A stretch of DNA of 14,638 bases from an uncultured Alphaproteobacteria bacterium (GTDB lineage: Bacteria > Pseudomonadota > Alphaproteobacteria > Caulobacterales > Caulobacteraceae): assembly GCA_903933475.1 (NCBI GenBank), contig CAIZKE010000259.1:1-14638 (forward strand), in the 5' to 3' direction. The notes below the pieces were generated by a model. That model searched no databases and was not told the origin of the DNA. It was given only the letters and a program-made list of their open reading frames with translations. The first letter of the stretch is position 1, and each line of letters starts with the position of its first letter. Below, piece after piece: positions 7,651-13,751 of the stretch. The position numbers were made by a program, and so were the translations under genes.

Positions 7651-8736
7651 ATGTCGCACAACACCTTCGGGCATCTGTTCCGCGTCACCACCTGGGGCGA
7701 AAGCCACGGGCCCGCCCTGGGCTGCGTGGTGGATGGATGCCCCCCTGGGGTGGCACTGACTGTTGAGGATATCCAGATCTTCCTCGACCAGCGCCGACCG
7801 GGCCAGGGCAAGTTCGTGACCCAGCGCCAGGAGCCCGACGCGGTGCGGATCCTGTCCGGGGTCTTCGAGGACGAACGCACGGGCGGTGCGGTGACCACCG
7901 GGACGCCCATCTCGCTGATGATCGAGAACGTCGACCAACGCAGCCGGGACTATTCCGAGATCGCCCGGGCCTACCGGCCGGGCCACGCCGACTACACCTA
8001 CGACGCCAAATACGGTGTGCGGGACTACCGCGGTGGCGGACGGTCCTCGGCGCGGGAGACCGCGGCCCGGGTGGCGGCGGGCGCCGTCGCCAGGAAGGTC
8101 GTCCCGGGGGTCGCGATCCGGGCGGCGGTGGTGCAGATCGGGCCGCACGCCATCGACCGGTCCCGCTTCGACTGGGACCAGCGGACGGAAAACCCCTTCT
8201 GGGCGCCCGACGCCGGAATCGTCCCGATCTGGGAGGCGCACCTTGAGCAGGTTCGCAAGGCCGGCTCCTCCACCGGCGCCGTGATCGAGGTCGAGGCGAC
8301 GGGCGTTCCGCCCGGCTGGGGCGCGCCCCTCTACGGCAAGCTCGACGCCGAACTGGCCGCCGCCCTGATGTCGATCAACGCCGCCAAGGGCGTGGAGATC
8401 GGCGACGGCTTCGCCTCCGCGGCCCTCTCGGGCGAGGCGAACGCCGACGAGATGCGCATGGGCCCCGAGGGACCTGTCTTCCTGTCGAACCACGCGGGGG
8501 GGATCCTCGGGGGGATTTCCAGTGGCCAGCCGGTCACGGCCAGGGTCGCCTTCAAGCCGACCTCTTCCATCCTGACCCTGCGGCGGTCAGTGGATGCGGA
8601 CGGCGAGGAGATCGATCTGAGGACCAAGGGCCGGCACGACCCCTGCGTCGGCATCCGCGCCGTGCCCGTGGTCGAGGCCATGACCGCATGCGTCCTGGCC
8701 GACGCCTTCCTGAGGCAAAGGGGCCAGGTCGGCTAG
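7651..8736 (+). CDS. aroC: Chorismate synthase
   Basis: AroC catalyses the last step of the shikimate pathway, converting 5-enolpyruvylshikimate-3-phosphate to chorismate with reduced FMN. The 361-residue protein has the standard length and all signatures: GESHGPALG at 16-24 with the catalytic His19; RPGHADYTYDAKYG then DYRGGGRSSARETAARV, where RSSARET is 131-137; the HAGGILGGISSGQ block; and GRHDPCVGIRAVPVVEAM near the C-terminus. The start at the ATG 7651 gives the conserved MSHNTFGHLFRVTTWG opening; the frame is open further upstream but without family similarity. The ribosome site is weak, so expression may lean on read-through from the dienelactone-hydrolase gene 10 bases upstream. It is convergent with the iron alcohol dehydrogenase gene. 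Confidence 0.97.
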   Translation: MSHNTFGHLFRVTTWGESHGPALGCVVDGCPPGVALTVEDIQIFLDQRRPGQGKFVTQRQEPDAVRILSGVFEDERTGGAVTTGTPISLMIENVDQRSRDYSEIARAYRPGHADYTYDAKYGVRDYRGGGRSSARETAARVAAGAVARKVVPGVAIRAAVVQIGPHAIDRSRFDWDQRTENPFWAPDAGIVPIWEAHLEQVRKAGSSTGAVIEVEATGVPPGWGAPLYGKLDAELAAALMSINAAKGVEIGDGFASAALSGEANADEMRMGPEGPVFLSNHAGGILGGISSGQPVTARVAFKPTSSILTLRRSVDADGEEIDLRTKGRHDPCVGIRAVPVVEAMTACVLADAFLRQRGQVG

Positions 8737-8764
8737 GCCGGCGAGGCGGCGGTCCCGCGCGACG

Positions 8765-9907
8765 TCACCAGGCGGCCTTGTAAAGCGCCTCTAGGGAGTC
8801 TGCGTCCACAGGACGCGGGTTGGACCGGTTCACGGGATCGGCGACCGCATCCTCGATGAGGGTCCGGAGAAGGCCTTCAGACCCGCCAAGGTCTCGGATC
8901 GAACGCGAGAGGCCGAGATCGTCGCGCAGGGCAAGGACCGCAGCGACGGCGCCCTCTGGGGTTGGCGACAACTCCGGTGCCAGGCACTCCGCTACGGTCC
9001 TGTACTTGTCGCCGGCGACGGGCAGGTTGAAGGTCATGACATGGGGCAGCATGGTCGCCAGGGTCTGGCCGTGCGCCGCCGACAGCCTTGCCGAGAGCGC
9101 GTGACCGGTCCCATGCGCAGAGCCCAGTCCGGCGACGTTGAAGGCGATGGCCGCCATACTCGAGGCCAGCAGCATGTTGGACCGGGCCTCCAGGTCCGAA
9201 CCGTCCCGGACGACGCTGCGGGCGTGGGACGCGACAAGCCGGATGGCCTCCAGGGCGACGGTGTTCGAGTAGGGTGTGGCGCGCAGGGCGACCAGTGCTT
9301 CGACCGCGTGGGTCAGGACGTCGAAGGCGCAGGTTGCGGTGGGATAGGCCGGTAGACCGAGGGTCAGCTTCGGGTCCAGAACGGCCACAACGGGGGTGAT
9401 GCTGGGGTGCATCACATAGGTCTTGCGACCCATCTGGCTGTCGGTGATCACGCAGGCGCTGTTGGTCTCGGATCCGGTTCCAGCGGTCGTCGGCACCGCA
9501 ATGACTGGCGCTCCTGGATGTGCAGGCGCGTTCGCCTGGAGAGCGGGTATGGTCTCTGCGTTCCGCGCCAGAAGAGCGATCGCCTTGCCGCAATCCATGG
9601 ACGAGCCGCCTCCGAAGGCGATGACCCCCGCGGAGCCAAGTCGCCGGAGTTGCTCGGCTCCGGCTTCGACATTTCGGTCCGTGGGATTCGGCTCGACCCC
9701 GTCGAAGACCTCCACCCCGATGCCCGCCTTCCGCAGGGCGTCGATGACGGGTTCCGCCAGTCCGGTCCTGCGAAGGGACTGGTCGGTCACGAATAGGACG
9801 GCCGTCAGCCCCAGGGACTTCACGTGACCCGCAAGCTGGAGGCTCGAATCGTTGCCGAAGACCAGGGTCGGCAGCGGGCGGATCACAAAGGACTGTCCTG
9901 AGAGCAT
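8765..9907 (-). CDS. Iron-containing (group III) alcohol dehydrogenase
   Basis: A 380-residue NAD(P)-dependent dehydrogenase of the Fe-ADH family. The N-terminal nucleotide-binding domain contains GGGSSMDCGKAIA (99-111) and PTTAGTGSETN (139-149). The C-terminal helical domain supplies the metal ligands Asp196 and His200 (FDVLTHAVEA), His265 (GSAHGTGHA) and His279 (SAAHG), which match the four iron ligands of lactaldehyde reductase FucO. The start is the ATG at 9905-9907, which gives the usual opening (MLSGQSFVIRPLPTLVFG); the 30 codons open before it overlap the upstream gene's end and have no family character. The substrate is not readable; a general alcohol or aldehyde reductase is likely. 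It follows the 71-residue protein after 22 bases and is predicted to share its Zur-type promoter, which would make it an iron-for-zinc replacement of a zinc alcohol dehydrogenase (inference). Confidence 0.92.
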   Translation of the reverse strand: MLSGQSFVIRPLPTLVFGNDSSLQLAGHVKSLGLTAVLFVTDQSLRRTGLAEPVIDALRKAGIGVEVFDGVEPNPTDRNVEAGAEQLRRLGSAGVIAFGGGSSMDCGKAIALLARNAETIPALQANAPAHPGAPVIAVPTTAGTGSETNSACVITDSQMGRKTYVMHPSITPVVAVLDPKLTLGLPAYPTATCAFDVLTHAVEALVALRATPYSNTVALEAIRLVASHARSVVRDGSDLEARSNMLLASSMAAIAFNVAGLGSAHGTGHALSARLSAAHGQTLATMLPHVMTFNLPVAGDKYRTVAECLAPELSPTPEGAVAAVLALRDDLGLSRSIRDLGGSEGLLRTLIEDAVADPVNRSNPRPVDADSLEALYKAAW

Positions 9908-9929
9908 CTGGGGTTCCCTTTCCGGAGCG

Positions 9930-10145
9930 TTAGGCGTCAAAGGTCTGTGGGGCCGAAGGCGACTGCCCGAGCTCCATGAGGATCTGGTGGACCGCATCCA
10001 GAAGAGCCGCTTGGGGAACCCACTCAGCCTGGGCCGCCGCGACGCCGGGGTCCAGCAGACGCCGGGCGCGCTCTACGTCCTCCTGATGCACACTGTGCAG
10101 GAGTTCCAGCTTCTCGTGGTCGTTGAGTCTTTGCCGGATTGACAT
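9930..10145 (-). CDS. Small protein of unknown function (71 aa) ahead of the Fe-ADH
   Basis: I do not recognise this family. The 71-residue protein has no cysteine, no signal peptide and no membrane segment. It looks almost wholly helical, with charged helices about 3-31 (QRLNDHEKLELLHSVHQEDVERA region) and 44-60 (PQAALLDAVHQILMELG) separated by a Pro-Gly turn at 33-34. Histidines at 10, 20 and 53 are the only obvious potential metal ligands. The ATG at 10145 is chosen because GGGGAGG lies six bases before it; an in-frame TTG 15 bases upstream would start inside that ribosome site. It is the first gene of a minus-strand unit: a Zur-like box and promoter lie 53-88 bases upstream and the Fe-ADH begins 22 bases downstream. 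This suggests a role tied to that dehydrogenase or to metal limitation. That it is a gene is supported by the ribosome site and context rather than by homology. Confidence 0.7.
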   Translation of the reverse strand: MSIRQRLNDHEKLELLHSVHQEDVERARRLLDPGVAAAQAEWVPQAALLDAVHQILMELGQSPSAPQTFDA

Positions 10146-10151
10146 TGAAGA

Positions 10152-10158
10152 CCTCCCC
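10152..10158 (-). promoter_or_regulatory. Ribosome binding site of the 71-aa protein gene
   Basis: GGGGAGG on the minus strand with a six-base spacer to the ATG at 10145. It supports both that this small frame is translated and where it starts. Confidence 0.7.
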
Positions 10159-10197
10159 AACTCGACGGCGATGGACTGGCGGTCACCAGAAGAAGTA

Positions 10198-10214
10198 ATG
10201 ATATATTATAACAC
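10198..10214. promoter_or_regulatory. Probable Zur box 2 (operator of the 71-aa protein / Fe-ADH unit)
   Basis: ATGATATATTATAACAC agrees at 14 of 16 defined positions with the Zur consensus ATGTTATANTATAACAT as I remember it, and at 13 of 17 positions with the box at 11856-11872. It is an isolated AT-only island in GC-rich DNA. It overlaps the -10 of the predicted minus-strand promoter, where bound zinc-Zur would block transcription. The resemblance of its left arm to a Fur-type ATGATA leaves Fur as an alternative binder. Confidence 0.72.
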
Positions 10215-10233
10215 TAAGATTCCTGGGCGTCCA
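10205..10233 (-). promoter_or_regulatory. Predicted sigma70-type promoter for the 71-aa protein / Fe-ADH unit
   Basis: On the minus strand a TATAAT (10205-10210) is a perfect -10. It is preceded after 17 bases by TGGACG (10228-10233), a 4-of-6 match to TTGACA. The start codon lies 59 bases beyond the -10. The -35 lies inside the end of the upstream winged-helix gene, so this unit has its own promoter even if some zigA transcript reads through. Confidence 0.6.
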
Positions 10234-10630
10234 CTGGCGGTGGTTGACCGGTCGCTCTGCGCCCCTTCCTGCAGGAGCGCCCTGGGCCTGTCGGTTCGTC
10301 TTCATGGGCCCCGTCGCAGAGGAATGAGTCGGACCTCCTGGCTCCGGAGGTTACAGCGACGTAGGCGCGAAGCGGGCTGATCCGGATGACCTGGCCTGAA
10401 GCCCTGAGAGACCTGATCGCCCGTCGAAGGGCGGCTGGCTGCGGCCCAACGCGGACATCCTCCCTGATCCGGGCTTCGATCTGCGGCAGCGTCATGGGGA
10501 CCCTGGCGCAGCGGAGCGCCCCGAGGACGGCGGATGACAGACCCGATTCCCCGGTTGTGGGCTCGTCAGGCGGAAAGCTTACGGGCCCCTCGAAGCCAAG
10601 AAAAATGGGCACCCTCGAAAGCCGCATCAT
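10214..10630 (-). CDS. Winged-helix-like protein of unknown function, coupled to zigA
   Basis: A 138-residue basic protein that I cannot assign to a named family. Residues 31-93 read as a winged helix: helix 31-43 (LSSAVLGALRCAR), helix 47-57 (TLPQIEARI), recognition-like helix 66-79 (PAALRRAIRSLRAS), then a short wing GQVIRISPLRAYVAV at 79-93. The flanks 1-30 and 94-138 are Pro/Gly/Ser/Arg-rich and look disordered; single cysteines stand at 41, 105 and 120. The ATG at 10630 overlaps the zigA stop by four bases (ATGA), strong evidence that it is translated, by coupling, in the same Zur-type operon. It may be a DNA-binding accessory regulator of the locus (inference). It lacks the metal-site pattern of the Fur/Zur family, so it is not Zur itself. 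Confidence 0.68.
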   Translation of the reverse strand: MMRLSRVPIFLGFEGPVSFPPDEPTTGESGLSSAVLGALRCARVPMTLPQIEARIREDVRVGPQPAALRRAIRSLRASGQVIRISPLRAYVAVTSGARRSDSFLCDGAHEDEPTGPGRSCRKGRRATGQPPPVDAQES

Positions 10631-11832
10631 TGCACCGTGTCGGCAGGTCCCCAGGCGGGGAAGGGGTCTGGCAAGCGGGCCCAGGCCTTTGGGCCCTTCT
10701 GCATCTCGGAGGGAGTCAGGAGGGCGGAGTCGAACATGGCTGTGAGCGCGGCCCGGTCCATGTCCTTGCCGATCAGGACGATTTCCTGCCGACGGTCGCC
10801 GTGAGGACTACGCCAGACGTTCGAGAGGAAAAGGCGGCTCTCCGGATCTTGCGGGCGCTTCTCAGGCGGGATGGACGCCCACCAGTAACCGCCCCACTCA
10901 TGGGTTGCAGCCGCCCCCGCCTGGCTCCAGGAGCCCACAAAGCGCATCCGGGTCGCCAGCCAGAAGAACCCCTTGGATCGCCACACCCCCCGCCACTCGG
11001 CGTCCAGGATCGCCTTCAGGCGTATCGGGTGAAAGGGGCGTCGCGCGCTGTAGACAAAGCTGGAGACCCCGTATTCCTCGGTCTCGGGCGTCTTGCCGAA
11101 CTCCAGCGCCTGCCGCCAGCCGGCAGCGCTCTGGGCGCGCGCCATGTCAAAGAGGCCGGTGTCGAGGATTTCGCCGAGGGGCGCAGCGCCCCGCTCCGCA
11201 TGTACGATCCGGGCCAGCGGGTTAAGCTGGCGGCAGAGCGCCTCGACCACCGCCAACTCCGCCGGTGAGACAAGGTCGGTCTTGTTCAGGACCAGGACAT
11301 CAGCGAACTCGATCTGGTCGACGAGCAAATCGACGACGGTTCGGGCGTCCTCTTCGCCGAGGCTCTCGCCGCGATCGGCAAGGAAGTCGCTGGAGCCATA
11401 GTCCCGGTGGAAGTTGAAGGCGTCCACCACCGTGACCATCGTGTCCAGCCGCGAGACGTCCCGGAGGCTTTCGCCGTCCTCGGCGATGAAGTCAAAGGTG
11501 GCCGCCACGGGCATGGGTTCCGAGATGCCGGTGCTTTCAATGAGGAGGTAGTCGAAACGCCCCTCGGCGGCGAGGCGCCGAACCTCTGCTAGCAGGTCCT
11601 CTCGCAAGGTGCAGCAGATGCACCCGTTGGACATTTCCACGAGGCGCTCTTCGGTCCGCGACAGGTCTGCGCCGCCCTGGCGGACCAGCGCTCCGTCGAT
11701 ATTGACCTCGCTCATGTCGTTCACGATGACAGCGACGCGCAAGCCTTCGCGGTTTCGCAGAACATGGTTCAGCAGGGTGGTCTTTCCGGCGCCGAGGAAG
11801 CCGGACAGGACAGTGACGGGCAGTTGGACCAA
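10627..11832 (-). CDS. zigA: COG0523 G3E-family GTPase, ZigA-type zinc metallochaperone
   Basis: A 401-residue GTPase of the CobW/COG0523 group. GTPase motifs: Walker A GFLGAGKTT (11-19), metal-binding Cys71-x-Cys73-Cys74 (NGCICCTLREDL), the ESTG switch (99-102) and the base-specificity motif NKTD (183-186). The CobW C-terminal domain begins near 255 (GVSSFVYSARRPFHP). The ~400-residue length, the extended C-terminal domain (SKGFFWLATRMRFVGSW, VWRSPHGDRRQEIVLIG) and the Zur box match the ZigA branch, which is induced in zinc starvation and is thought to deliver zinc to essential enzymes. The start is a TTG at 11832 with GGAGG six bases before it. The operator at 11855-11873 lies 22 bases upstream of the start. 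It is divergent from the MerC-domain gene and coupled to the winged-helix gene by ATGA. Its histidines are few, without the long His-rich loop seen in some relatives. Confidence 0.93.
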   Translation of the reverse strand: MVQLPVTVLSGFLGAGKTTLLNHVLRNREGLRVAVIVNDMSEVNIDGALVRQGGADLSRTEERLVEMSNGCICCTLREDLLAEVRRLAAEGRFDYLLIESTGISEPMPVAATFDFIAEDGESLRDVSRLDTMVTVVDAFNFHRDYGSSDFLADRGESLGEEDARTVVDLLVDQIEFADVLVLNKTDLVSPAELAVVEALCRQLNPLARIVHAERGAAPLGEILDTGLFDMARAQSAAGWRQALEFGKTPETEEYGVSSFVYSARRPFHPIRLKAILDAEWRGVWRSKGFFWLATRMRFVGSWSQAGAAATHEWGGYWWASIPPEKRPQDPESRLFLSNVWRSPHGDRRQEIVLIGKDMDRAALTAMFDSALLTPSEMQKGPKAWARLPDPFPAWGPADTVQ

Positions 11833-11838
11833 GGACGT

Positions 11839-11843
11839 CCTCC
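11839..11843 (-). promoter_or_regulatory. Ribosome binding site of zigA
   Basis: GGAGG on the minus strand, six bases before the TTG start at 11832. Together with the conserved MVQLPVTVLSGFLGAGKTT opening it fixes this rare start codon. Confidence 0.7.
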
Positions 11844-11854
11844 AAGACTGGATT

Positions 11855-11873
11855 TATGTTACAATATAACATA
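11855..11873. promoter_or_regulatory. Probable Zur box 1 in the zigA / MerC divergent promoter region
   Basis: TATGTTACAATATAACATA is a perfect inverted repeat with seven-base arms (TATGTTA / TAACATA) around the spacer CAATA. Its core agrees with the remembered Zur consensus ATGTTATANTATAACAT at all arm positions except one (C for T). It sits in the 69 bases between the divergent zigA and MerC-domain genes and, by overlapping both core promoters, could repress both when zinc is sufficient. On the minus strand a possible promoter for zigA is CCGACA, 17 bases, TATGTT, with the -10 inside the box. A COG0523 gene beside such a box is the classical context of a Zur regulon. Confidence 0.85.
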
Positions 11874-11901
11874 GCTAGAGGCATCCAGTCTGTCGGGCAA
11901 G

Positions 11902-12315
11902 GTGCAAGCAGGAATGTCAGTCTCTTCGAGCCGTCTGCCGGACGCCGTGGCCGTCGGAGTTTCGGGTCTCTGCCTGGCGCACTGCCTGGCGCTACCGGCC
12001 CTTGCGGCGGTCGTTCCCCTCTTCGGCGCGCTGTCCCACGCCGGATGGGTCCACGTCCTCTTCTTCTGCGCGGCGGCGCCGGTGTCCGCCCTGGCCCTGA
12101 GGACTACGGGCGGCTGGCGTCACGCCGGCGTCAGGGCCCTCTTCCTTCTGGGTGTCGCCGGCCTGGCCGCCGCCCTTCCCTGGGGGTGGCCTGCTGAGTG
12201 GATCGAGGTCGCCCTGACCAGCCTCGGCGGCGCTGCGCTGGTCGCCGCCCACCTCCTCAATCTCCGTCGGCGCGCCCTTCACCCGACGCCTGTCGCTGTG
12301 GCCGCAGAGAATTGA
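11902..12315 (+). CDS. MerC-domain inner-membrane protein
   Basis: A 137-residue protein with four hydrophobic segments (about 15-42, 48-67, 77-95 and 101-120), as in the mercury transporter MerC. The first segment carries the MerC-like thiol site, here Cys24-x2-His27-Cys28 in SGLCLAHCLALP; Cys56 and His46/His51 lie in or near the next helix. MerC proteins pass soft metal ions through the inner membrane, but no mer regulator or reductase is nearby. The shared Zur-type operator with zigA suggests zinc handling instead (inference). The start is uncertain: a GTG at 11902 (used here) or an ATG at 11914, which would have AGGA directly against it; the protein would then lose four residues. It may read through to the superoxide dismutase gene 86 bases on. 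Confidence 0.85.
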   Translation: MQAGMSVSSSRLPDAVAVGVSGLCLAHCLALPALAAVVPLFGALSHAGWVHVLFFCAAAPVSALALRTTGGWRHAGVRALFLLGVAGLAAALPWGWPAEWIEVALTSLGGAALVAAHLLNLRRRALHPTPVAVAAEN

Positions 12316-12348
12316 CCTGAGCGCCTGCGCTCGCCATCTAGAGGGTCC

Positions 12349-12380
12349 AGGGCCTCCGCGCCCTTTCTCCCCTTTCTTTC
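12349..12380 (+). terminator. Weak hairpin and pyrimidine tract between the MerC-domain gene and sod
   Basis: AGGGC (12349-12353) and GCCCT (12360-12364) can pair around a six-base loop and are followed by a T/C tract TTTCTCCCCTTTCTTTC. A second small palindrome GAGCG-CCTG-CGCTC (12319-12332) lies upstream without a T tract. Either could attenuate the MerC-domain transcript, but the stem is short and the tract is not pure T, so read-through into sod remains possible. Confidence 0.25.
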
Positions 12381-12401
12381 GAAAGAGCCAGGACCTCCGA
12401 C

Positions 12402-13127
<726 letters not shown>

Positions 13128-13148
13128 ATCGCCCGGGTTCAGCTGAGC

Positions 13149-13203
13149 CGCCGTTGACCCCCTCAGTCGGCTTCGCCGACAGCTCCCCCTGATGGGGAGC
13201 AAT
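13149..13203 (+). repeat. Interspersed hairpin repeat, unit A
   Basis: The unit starts with CGCCGTTGACCCCCTC and contains two perfect hairpins: GTCGGC-TTC-GCCGAC (13166-13180) and GCTCCCC-CTGAT-GGGGAGC (13182-13200), ending in AATT. It matches unit C in layout, so this is a repeat family rather than a single structure. Lying 22 bases after the sod stop, it may also end or stabilise the sod transcript. Confidence 0.8.
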
Positions 13204-13210
13204 TACAGTC

Positions 13211-13268
13211 CAATTCCTCCTCCAATGGAGAGGTGGACCGCGCAGCGGGCCGGAGGGGGTCAACGGCG
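13211..13268 (-). repeat. Interspersed hairpin repeat, unit B (inverted)
   Basis: Its right end GAGGGGGTCAACGGCG (13253-13268) is the exact reverse complement of the 16 bases opening unit A (13149-13164). Its interior is a diverged variant (GGTCCACC, GGCCCGC) with only short stems, for example CTCC-AAT-GGAG at 13220-13230. Units A and B thus form a large inverted repeat that can fold back over about 120 bases. Confidence 0.75.
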
Positions 13269-13274
13269 ACGGGG

Positions 13275-13324
13275 ATTGACCCCCTCACCGGGCTTCGCCC
13301 GGAGCTCCCCCTTGGGGGAGCAAT
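13275..13324 (+). repeat. Interspersed hairpin repeat, unit C
   Basis: ATTGACCCCCTC is followed by two perfect hairpins, CCGGGC-TTC-GCCCGG (13288-13302) and GCTCCCCC-TT-GGGGGAGC (13304-13321), then AAT. It has the same order and spacing as unit A, but the first stem has changed on both sides (GTCGGC to CCGGGC). These compensating changes show that the pairing, not the sequence, is kept. Confidence 0.8.
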
Positions 13325-13354
13325 GGCTTCCGGGTTCCTGCCTCGTATGGGGGC

Positions 13355-13729
13355 TCAGCCGAGCGTCAGGGTGCAGGTTTCGCCCAGGGTCGGGCGGGAC
13401 ACGGTGACCCGGGACAGGCCCGGATAGCGCGCCGACAGGCGGTCGGCGAACCAGGCGCAGAGGTTTTCAAGGGTGGGCCGCTCCAGCCCCGGCTTGTCGT
13501 TGAGGAGGCCGTGGTCGAGCTCACCCGCCACGGCCTTGAGATCGGCGTCGAGGTCTGCCAGGTCCGCCACCCAGCCGACGGGGCCGCCGGGCATTCCCCG
13601 GACCGAGGCCTCGACCCGGAAGGAATGGCCGTGCAGTTGGCGATAGGGCCGGTGCTCCGGGCCCTCCGTCAGGTAGTGCGCGGCATCAAAGGTCGCCGCC
13701 TTGGTGATTTCGAACTGGCGCTGGGTCAT
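13355..13729 (-). CDS. queD: 6-carboxy-5,6,7,8-tetrahydropterin synthase (QueD/PTPS family)
   Basis: QueD converts 7,8-dihydroneopterin triphosphate to 6-carboxytetrahydropterin, the step before QueE on the way to preQ0 and queuosine in tRNA. The 124-residue protein has the family's zinc site: His18 (FDAAHYL), His33 and His35 (LHGHSF). The LDHGLLND block gives Asp72-His73 and GETCT gives Glu117, the other catalytic residues. Odd: the catalytic cysteine, Cys27 of E. coli QueD three residues before LHGH, is replaced by Tyr29 (HRPYRQLHGH). Similar Tyr forms exist, as I recall, among alphaproteobacterial homologues. The queE stop lies 22 bases upstream and queC precedes queE, so pathway membership is well supported by context. 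No clear ribosome site is visible before the ATG. Confidence 0.9.
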   Translation of the reverse strand: MTQRQFEITKAATFDAAHYLTEGPEHRPYRQLHGHSFRVEASVRGMPGGPVGWVADLADLDADLKAVAGELDHGLLNDKPGLERPTLENLCAWFADRLSARYPGLSRVTVSRPTLGETCTLTLG

Positions 13730-13751
13730 GTCGGGAAGGCCGGCGAACCGG

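Noticed and set aside
11832..11841. Palindrome AGGACGTCCT at the zigA start as an operator
   Set aside because: It overlaps the ribosome site and start codon and is explained by those; it resembles no known metal-regulator box, and the clear Zur-like site lies just upstream.
11902..12315. Mercury resistance operon
   Set aside because: Only a MerC-domain protein is present; no MerR, MerA, MerT or MerP is encoded nearby, and the operator is zinc-type.
13149..13324. Possible CRISPR array in the repeat cluster
   Set aside because: The units are in mixed orientation, are internally palindromic twice, and have no regular unique spacers or cas genes.
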